Origin: Colletotrichum lupini
Taxonomy: Eukaryota; Ascomycota; Sordariomycetes; Glomerellales; Glomerellaceae
Direction: 5' to 3'
Assembly (NCBI RefSeq): GCF_023278565.1
Contig: NC_064680.1
Span: forward strand, 992,001 to 1,056,000
Length of the DNA: 64,000 nucleotides
Shown here: positions 56,782 to 64,000 of the stretch, piece after piece
Layout: each line of letters opens with the position of its first letter
How positions within the stretch are numbered: the first letter of the stretch is position 1
Made by a program: the position numbers and the translations under genes
Notes under the pieces: model-generated
The model's database searches: none
The model's input: the letters and a program-made list of their open reading frames with translations, nothing else
Told to the model about the DNA's origin: nothing

Positions 56782-56786
56782 GTTAT
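56782..56786 (+). repeat. 5-bp duplication at the left of the probable solo LTR
   Basis: GTTAT, repeated at 57301-57305. Confidence 0.5.
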
Positions 56787-57300
56787 TGTTACGAAGGTAA
56801 CTTTGTTTACCTTATTATTCGCCTTATTATCAATATTACGTAAGCAAACTATATACCATATTAATCTACGATTTCTATAGATTATTATAGGTATTGGTTA
56901 TATAAGCAATACTGCTTATATAAGCTTACGTGAGCAATGGAAAGTACTGGAAGGTAACTGAATAATCTAGAATTTACTCGAGGCGGAATTACGTACTACG
57001 ATTACGTATTCACTTACGTATACGCTTATTAATTATATTATAATTAATAAGCAATGGAATATTCTAGTAGGAGGTTTTTATGCCTATATATAGGCGTGTA
57101 TTTGCCTACCTAGACCTTTCGTTAAGCAAGCAACTTCTCATATAGTAATTCAACTATATTACTCTCTTTACTACAAAAACCTCTTTAATATACGCTTATA
57201 TCCCCTATATTTATATATTCTTGCTTCTATATGAATATTTACTTTTTATATTCTTTATAAGAATATCCCGCATTACCTCGTTAAAGCTATACGTGCTAGA
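56787..57300 (+). mobile_element. Probable solo LTR, less RIP-mutated, inside the Copia element
   Basis: A 514-bp block starting TGTTACGAAGG with clearly higher GC than its surroundings, containing a TATATATA promoter-like site at about 57090-57097 and flanked by GTTAT on both sides. Removing it, with one GTTAT, restores a continuous Copia-like reading (VYSYRAR across the junction), which shows that it is an insertion. The right end (CTAGA) is not the standard CA, so the exact border is uncertain. No second copy was found in the window. Confidence 0.55.
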
Positions 57301-57305
57301 GTTAT
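57301..57305 (+). repeat. 5-bp duplication at the right of the probable solo LTR
   Basis: GTTAT, identical to 56782-56786. Confidence 0.5.
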
Positions 57306-58419
57306 AGAGCGTACCCTTTTAAAAAGGATTATAAAAAAAGAATTAATAAAAGACGTTTTAAAGTAAAATAAAGGGAATATATTAAGTATTTTATAAGTTA
57401 CGTACTAAATACCTATAACTTATATAAGATCTAAATCCCCTCGCTTTTAGAAATTATTATTACTTAAAATATAATATTTAATAAAATAGCTTTTTATTTA
57501 AAAAATAATATTAAAACCGTAATTCGTTTACCTAAGTCGAGGGCTATAATAAATAAAATTTAATAGTTATTTATAATAATTAAACCTAAGCTCTAATTAT
57601 TTAGAATTATAAATAGAAAAGAGGCTATATTAATTAATAATAAAAAGTAGTTATTACTATTTATACTCGTTTTATAAAAAGTAAATAAGGTTATAAAAAA
57701 GCTTAGTTCGTTTTTAAATAAATAAGGTAAGTAATTAATTATTTTTAAACTAACTTTAAATTTTAAAAGTCCGGAGTTAAATACGAACCTCGCTTAGTTA
57801 ACCGAAGTTATAAATAAGGCCGTAAGGGAAGTCAACTTTTTTATTAAGAAAATTAAAGACGTAATATATATATAAATAAAAATAAAGATTTCTTAAAGCT
57901 CTTATAAAAAGGATCTTTTTACTTAACTAAACTCTAATAAACCCCTTTAATAAATAAGCCTATATTAAAAAATAAAAATAATAAACGACTTAGTTAGTAA
58001 CTCTAATATAATTAGTATATATAATTAAAAAGAGAACGAGTATACTAAATAAAGCTAGAAATTAAAAAACTAATTATTAGAAATATTTATTTAAAACCTA
58101 AGTTAATAAGAATAACTTAGGTAATATTCTTTTTATACTAAAGTAAAAAAAAACTAAGACTCCTTTTTTAATATATATATACTTAATTAATAAAAAGTAA
58201 TTAACGAGATAACTTAGGGGTATCGGACACTATATTATTACGTTTATATTATAATTAGTAAAACGAAGTACGTTTTACTAACTATAGTTTAATTTAACCG
58301 AATTTACGTAAATTAATTAATTACCTTTCTAAAGAAGTAAAAAGATATTCTTAAAATACTAGAACTTCTAAAAAATTAATTTATAAAAGTAGTACGGTTA
58401 GAAATTTAAAAATTAAAAA

Positions 58420-59900
58420 AAATAAATACTTAGAAAGTAGTTAGTAAGGCGTCGGTTACCTCTAAGCTAATACTTTTTAAATAGGTATTTAATTATAAAT
58501 TTAATAATAATAATTACCTCGATTACTATAAAATGAGAATTTACGTTAGGGGGGACTTTTAAAAATAATACCCCTTGAAAGAAATATATATAATAACGCT
58601 AATTACTAAGACGTTTAGAGTAGTTATAACTATTACTACTTAATTTAATTTAAAAATCTATTAATATAATATTATAAACGCTTTTCTAAACGTAATTAAA
58701 AAGCTAAATAACCCCCCTATTATTTATAAATTTCTAAACGGCTTTTATAAGCTAGAAATATATATCGAACTCGAATAAGCCCTATATAGTACTTATAACG
58801 TTTTATTATTATAATATAAAGAGTTAATATTAACTTTTAAAAATCTAGGTCTTTTATTTATAAGCGAGGACCCGTATTTATTTTAAGATTTTATTAAAAA
58901 GGTCCTAGTCCTTTTTTATATAAATAATATCCTCGTTTTTTATTATAAAAACTATATTTATAAAGCTAATTAAGTAATTAAGGGATTTAAAAAAAAGTAT
59001 AAAATAAAAAACTAAGGGCTAATTTTATGATATCTTAAGATAAGGGTCGTTTATAATTAATTAAATAAAAAGATCTATTTAGTTTATAATTAATATTTTA
59101 AAAGAGTAGCTAAGAAGTTTAATTTTATTAACTTCATTATTCTTATAACCCCGTTATTAACGGTCCTAATTAAAAAGAACTTAGGGATTATATCCCTAAA
59201 TAAGACTAAGTTTTTTTAAAAAAAGATTAGATTAATATTATATATAGCGATTATAATTCGGCTTAACGTCGCTTTTATATACGCTTTACTCTTTTAGTTC
59301 TTAACGAACCCGTTTTATTAATATTATTTTATTATAAATTAAATTATATAATACCTTTTTTATATATAATATTTAATAATATACTTTAGGATCTTAGGGG
59401 GTAACTAAGTATTATTAATTATAAATAACGCTTTATTTATAAATAATAAAAAAACCTAAAGATCCTTATAAGGTTTTATAATTTCCCTTTTTAATAGCCT
59501 CGTTTAGTAAAAAGTAGCTTATTAAAATATTATAACTATGTTAATTATAGAGGCTAAATTACTAAGCTTAAAATATATAGCTAAGGAGATACTCGCTCTT
59601 AAATACCTTTTTAAAAATATTTTATTTAAACTTAGTAACGTATAAAAAGTATATTATAATAATTATTAAATAATTAAACTCGTAATAAAAAAAGGGGAAC
59701 GTATTTTAACTTACTTATATTATATTAATATTTAAAATATATAGTTATAATAAGAATACTTAAGAAGCTTATTGTAAGTAGTTTATATATTAATAAATAA
59801 GATATTAGTTAACGGTTTTATAAAGAACCTTTTTAAAACGAAGTTCGAGTACTTCGTATTACTTTTAAATATAAAAAATATATAAAAAGTAATTATATTA
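58420..59900 (+). pseudogene. Copia reverse transcriptase/RNase H remnant
   Basis: Ordered readings: MRIYVRGDF, YDVINAFLN-like YNIINAFLNV, LNNPPIIYKFLNGF, then LFYINNILVFY (the YVDD box changed to YINN by G-to-A), LKIRVVYN, ILYIAIIIRLNVAF (TRPDIAFA counterpart) and SLQGFIISLFNSLV (RNase H). This order and these motifs identify Ty1/Copia on the plus strand, with many TAG/TAA replacing Trp and Gln codons. Confidence 0.75.
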
Positions 59901-60000
59901 AATAAGGGGACGTTTAAAAAGTAATAAAACGGCCCGGGGGGGCCCGGTTTTTAATTAAAAAACGTAGCCTATAACTAAGGAGTATAAAGTTATTTTAATA

Positions 60001-63000
60001 ACCCCGTTAAGTTATTTAAAAAGAGGCTATTTACTTAAGAAAATAAGCGCGTATTTATTTAAAAAAAACTTAAATACGGGCTATATATTTAAAAGGATAT
60101 ATAAATTAATAAGAGTATTAATTCTAATTTAGATACTATATATTTTTATAAATAAAATAGCTAATATTATTACGTCCTTAATAAGTTCTTTTAATAACGC
60201 CTTTAATATAAAAAGAGCGCTTATAAACGCTTCTTTTATTAAGGCCTCGTTTATATAAACCCCCTTATTCTTACTTTTATTTAAAAAACCGTTATACTTA
60301 AGGGCCTTATATAATATTATTATTATACGAGTTAAAGTCTATATATTAAGTTATAAATAATAAATAAAATAAGAACGGCTTAAAATATACTTTATAAAGT
60401 ATAAGTAGTTTTATATTAATAATTATAGTTCTTACTAACTTTTTTATTATTTCCTACTTAAAGTATAAGAACTTTATACTTAAGAACCGTATATATCCCT
60501 TAAAAATAGGGGTATAACCTAACTTTTTATAAATTTAATAATATTAATATTTATTATTAATACGTAAACTTAAAAAGTACGTACTATCTAAACGGCTACT
60601 AAGGGCGCTCTTAATATACTTAAAGTATTTATAACTAAATAAGGGAAATAAAAGTACCGGCTTATATTAAACCTTAGTACTAAGGATAGTACTAAGAGGG
60701 TCTATTATTAAGAATTAGTTCTATAAATAATAATAATTAAAAAAGTATTATATATATAATTAACTACTCTATACTTTTTAAAAAGAGGTAAAAAAAAGGG
60801 GCTATAAACCTACTTTATTTCTCTAATCTTTTTAAAAAAAGTCTTTTTTTTTTCTTCTTTTTTATTTAAAAAGAGATAAAAGAGGGGGCTATAAACCCTC
60901 TTTATTTATACTATTTTTTTAAAAAACGAGGACGTCTTTTTAACTTTTAAAAAAGAGTAAAAAAGGGAGCTATAAACCCTTTTTATTTTCGTTACCTTTT
61001 TAAATAACTCGTTTAGCTATAAGGCCGTTACTTATTAAATAAAGTAATTAAATTAATATTAAATAAATAAAGGCTATATTATAATTAAAAGGAATTAATA
61101 AGGACGCATAACGAATTAATACGGACGCATAGCTCTTAGGGACGTATAATATTCTTTATTTCTAATTAGTTTAAAAAAATAGTATCTCTTTATAAAAGTA
61201 ATAAGGGTAATTATATTAATATAGCTATTCTTACTATCCTCTCTAACCTAAGCTCTAGTTTAAGATTTTTAAAAATAAGAATATTATTATAACCCCCGTA
61301 TTCGTTTAGAACTATTATATTACTTATTTAAGATTTATAAATCTTAAATAAACTAATAATCTAAGTTTTTATAAATTTTAAATAAATAAGGCTTTTTCGT
61401 ACTATATACTTAAAATATATAAAGAATAAATTATAATAACGTTTACTTAACTACCTCTTTTAATATAATTATAATAGTTTATTATTATTATAAACTACTT
61501 TTTATTAGCTCCATTTCCTTTAAATACTGAGCTATATTAGCTATTTATTTATATAATTCCTTATTATCCTCCCCTTATTAAAAACGCTAAACTAACTCCT
61601 TATTTATTATTAAAATAAGTTTAATATTTAGTTTTAACTTAACTAACTTATTTTTTTTATAAACCTAGCTAGTATTAACTTATTTCTATTTTTAAATAAG
61701 CGGCCTTACTTTTTATTACTAATACCTTAGTTATTATAAATAATACGGGCTTAACTAACTAACTAGCCTTTTTTAAATAAAGCTAGTTATAATAGAATAG
61801 GTTATACTATATTCTTTAGCCTATTATAGAAAAATATAATAATTTTAAAGTTAAAGATTTAATAATATAAATCTAAAAGAAATATCTTTTAAAGACGTTA
61901 TTAAGGGTATACTTTTTATTTATTGAAAATAACTAAATTTAATATTTTAAAGTAGATTTTATAATAATATAAAATACTTAGTTTAATTAAAATAATATAA
62001 TTTAGATTATAAGATCCGAGGGGGTCTAGTAATAGCCTCTTATTAAATAGTATTACTTTTTTTATAAACTAGCCTTATATTCTAATTAAAATAAGATATT
62101 TTAAAAAAAGTATTATTCGAAGTTCGCTTAGGTATTTAAAGCGAGTATTTATATACTCCTAGCTTATAAATACCTCGTCCTCTATATAAGCTTAGTAAAA
62201 GCGTAGTTCTTAATTACTAATTATATTTTATATAATATTAATAAGCTAATATAAATAACTAAAACTATTTAAAAAATAACTTTTAATATTACTATTACTT
62301 AACTTAGTATTAAAAATAATACGAGTATTAAAGTTTTAGTATTTTTAAATAAAATAATAGGCTTACTATGCTCTTAAAAATAGGTATATTACGTAAAAGT
62401 ACTAAAGGATTAGGTATTAGTTATTAAACTTTTTATAAAGCTTAGTCTAAGCTTTTTTAAAAATATGCTTAGTTTTACTAAAAATAATAAGCTTTTATAT
62501 TATAAAAACCTTATAATATATATAAAAAGGGGGCTTATTAATAAGTATATTAATATAGACCTTATCCTTATTACTTAGTATAGTTATTACTTATATTAAT
62601 AATTAATATCCTTCGTTATTAAACTTATTATTATTATTACTATAACTACGGTCCTTAACCTATTTCTACTTAGCCCTAAGTATAATATTAGAGTTAATAT
62701 AATAAATATAAAGTTATTACTAAACGTCCGGGAACTACTCGTTTAATATAGCTTTTATTTATTTATTATAATTTATAATAATAATAATAGAGTAACGGAT
62801 TAAGTATTAGTTTATAAATTAGTAAATACTTATTAAAAAACACCGGAAACCCTTTAGTTTTTTATTATTGATAAGGCCGAACGCGGTATTATAAATAGAT
62901 TTAAAATAGGTTTACTTAGTAGTTTAGAAAAGAGAGAGCTTAAAGCGATTAGTATTATAAGTATTATTAAAGCTAATTATTTTAAAGAATCGCTTTTATA

Positions 63001-64000
63001 TTTAGAAATAGTAGAAAAAGGTCTAAATAAGGCTAATAAGGTAGTTTAGCTCGTTATTTACTTATTTTACTATATATAAAACATTTTACTTATTAAATAG
63101 CTTAATTAACGCTATAGTTAATAAGTATTTAGCTAGTTTCTCTTAGTTTATACGAGCCCTAGCGTTATAAATATCTCGCTAAGTAAATAAGGACTTTAAA
63201 AACTATTCTTAGATAATAATATATACGTTACGTACTTAAATCCTAACTTATTAGCTTATAATTTTAATAATATCCTTAACTAGCTAGGTAAGCTTATAAG
63301 AAAAAAGGTATATAAATATTTTAAAACTAGGCCTATAGTTATATTAGCTATATTAAAGATCTTTATATTATTATAATAATTACTATCCCTCGACCTTAGT
63401 TTTAGTAATTAACTTCTATTTATAGTTATATTTTCGGGATCTTTATTATTTTAAACTTATATTACGGCTAGGCTTAGGATATTTATATTAGTTATATTAA
63501 AATGTATACTAAATATTCTTCTCATTTTACTTATACTTATAATATTTTATAATATTAAAACTATTAATTTTAATAAAAATATTAACTTAATTAAAGAGAA
63601 TATTTGCTATTAGCTTTAGGCCGCTAGGAATTAGTAAGTTTAGGGTTTTATTTAAGGGAGGAGAGGAGGATTTATCATTTTAAGTATAATAAGAAGCTAT
63701 AGTTTAAAAAAATAATAAATTTAAAAAAAGATTTTATTATAAAAGTAAATAAGGTAATAAGTTCGTTTAAGAACCCTACGTTTTTTATTATAAATAGCTT
63801 TATTTATATTATTAAATAAAGCTAGTTATTAACCTTTTATTAGTTTTAATAACTTATATAATAAGCTAAAGAATATTATTAAATTACTTTATAATAAGCT
63901 AGGTAGGTTATTAAAATTTATTAAAAAAAGGAGAAGGACTAGGCTTTAGTAATATTCGGGAGAGGGTAGTATATTAAGTAGTTTATATTTCCTTTAAAAA
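60001..64000. other. AT-rich RIP-mutated DNA, unassigned
   Basis: Continuous AT-rich sequence with stops in all frames. It contains the 3-copy tandem repeat at 60.8-61.0 kb and one unusually long open stretch (63 codons without a stop on the plus strand, 62858-63046). No transposon family was recognised, and the window ends inside it. Confidence 0.5.
60785..61000 (+). repeat. Three-copy tandem repeat of about 85 bp
   Basis: The core GCTATAAACC recurs at 60801-60810, 60888-60897 and 60969-60978 (spacing 87 and 81 bp), each preceded by an A/G-rich AAAAGAG..AAAA..GGG run and followed by CTTTATTT or TTTTATTT. Copies differ by substitutions and small indels. Confidence 0.7.

Larger units (their letters stand above)
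54141..60000 (+). mobile_element. RIP-mutated Ty1/Copia retrotransposon, interrupted
   Basis: On the plus strand, decayed protease/integrase sequence (about 55500-56780) precedes reverse transcriptase and RNase H (58420-59900), the Ty1/Copia order. The polyprotein is split by a less-mutated insert at 56787-57300. Outer boundaries and LTRs of this element were not found, so the limits given are approximate. The Gypsy element sits at its left edge and may have landed inside it. Confidence 0.65.

Noticed and set aside
1..64000. CRISPR arrays, bacterial operons or phage features
   Set aside because: None seen; introns, fungal families and RIP show nuclear fungal DNA, in which these are not expected.

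Overview
The window looks like nuclear DNA of a filamentous ascomycete (Pezizomycotina, most likely a plant-associated Sordariomycete). Evidence: 45-90 bp introns with GTAAGT-type donors and CTAAC/CTGAC-like branch sites; fungal-only families (HET, DUF7708, DUF7025-AAA, a pectate lyase, an NPP1-type secreted protein); and a sharp split into gene-bearing DNA of ordinary base composition (1-40.5 kb) and extremely AT-rich, stop-riddled DNA whose changes are C-to-T/G-to-A, the footprint of repeat-induced point mutation (RIP). The exact species cannot be read from the sequence.

Layout. 1.2-14.6 kb: an accessory-type block with a DUF2235 alpha/beta-hydrolase (7 exons), a secreted NPP1-type protein, a DUF7708 protein head-to-head with a DUF7025/AAA ATPase, and a HET-domain protein; this resembles a fungal allorecognition or innate-immunity neighbourhood. 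15.7-19.7 kb: a small multi-pass membrane protein and a large protein combining two cyclic-nucleotide-binding domains, an F-box and leucine-rich repeats. 19.7-31.7 kb: a gene-poor stretch with TATA-driven signs of one small secreted cysteine-rich protein near 27.6 kb. 31.8-38.9 kb: conserved metabolic or housekeeping genes (mitochondrial BI-1/GHITM-like protein, methionine sulfoxide reductase A, short-chain dehydrogenase, RBR-type ubiquitin ligase). 39.3-40 kb: a probable decayed gene.

40.5-46.3 kb: a 440-bp hAT-type miniature element with an exact 8-bp target duplication, a family 3 pectate lyase gene, then a 3.2-kb RIP-mutated hAT element of the same family carrying a recognisable but stop-filled transposase. 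46.3-48.4 kb is an island of normal composition with no convincing gene. From about 48.4 kb to the end is RIP-mutated transposon DNA: a complete Ty3/Gypsy element (540-bp LTRs, 5-bp duplication), a Ty1/Copia polyprotein interrupted by a probable solo LTR that is visibly less mutated, a three-copy tandem repeat, and unassigned AT-rich sequence.

How it fits together: the core enzymes lie in the stable part, while the host-interaction genes (NPP1-type protein, cysteine-rich secreted protein, pectate lyase) and self/non-self-type genes lie in gene-poor or transposon-bordered parts, as in 'two-speed' fungal genomes. All intron boundaries were read by eye from reading-frame continuity and splice signals; there is no transcript evidence.
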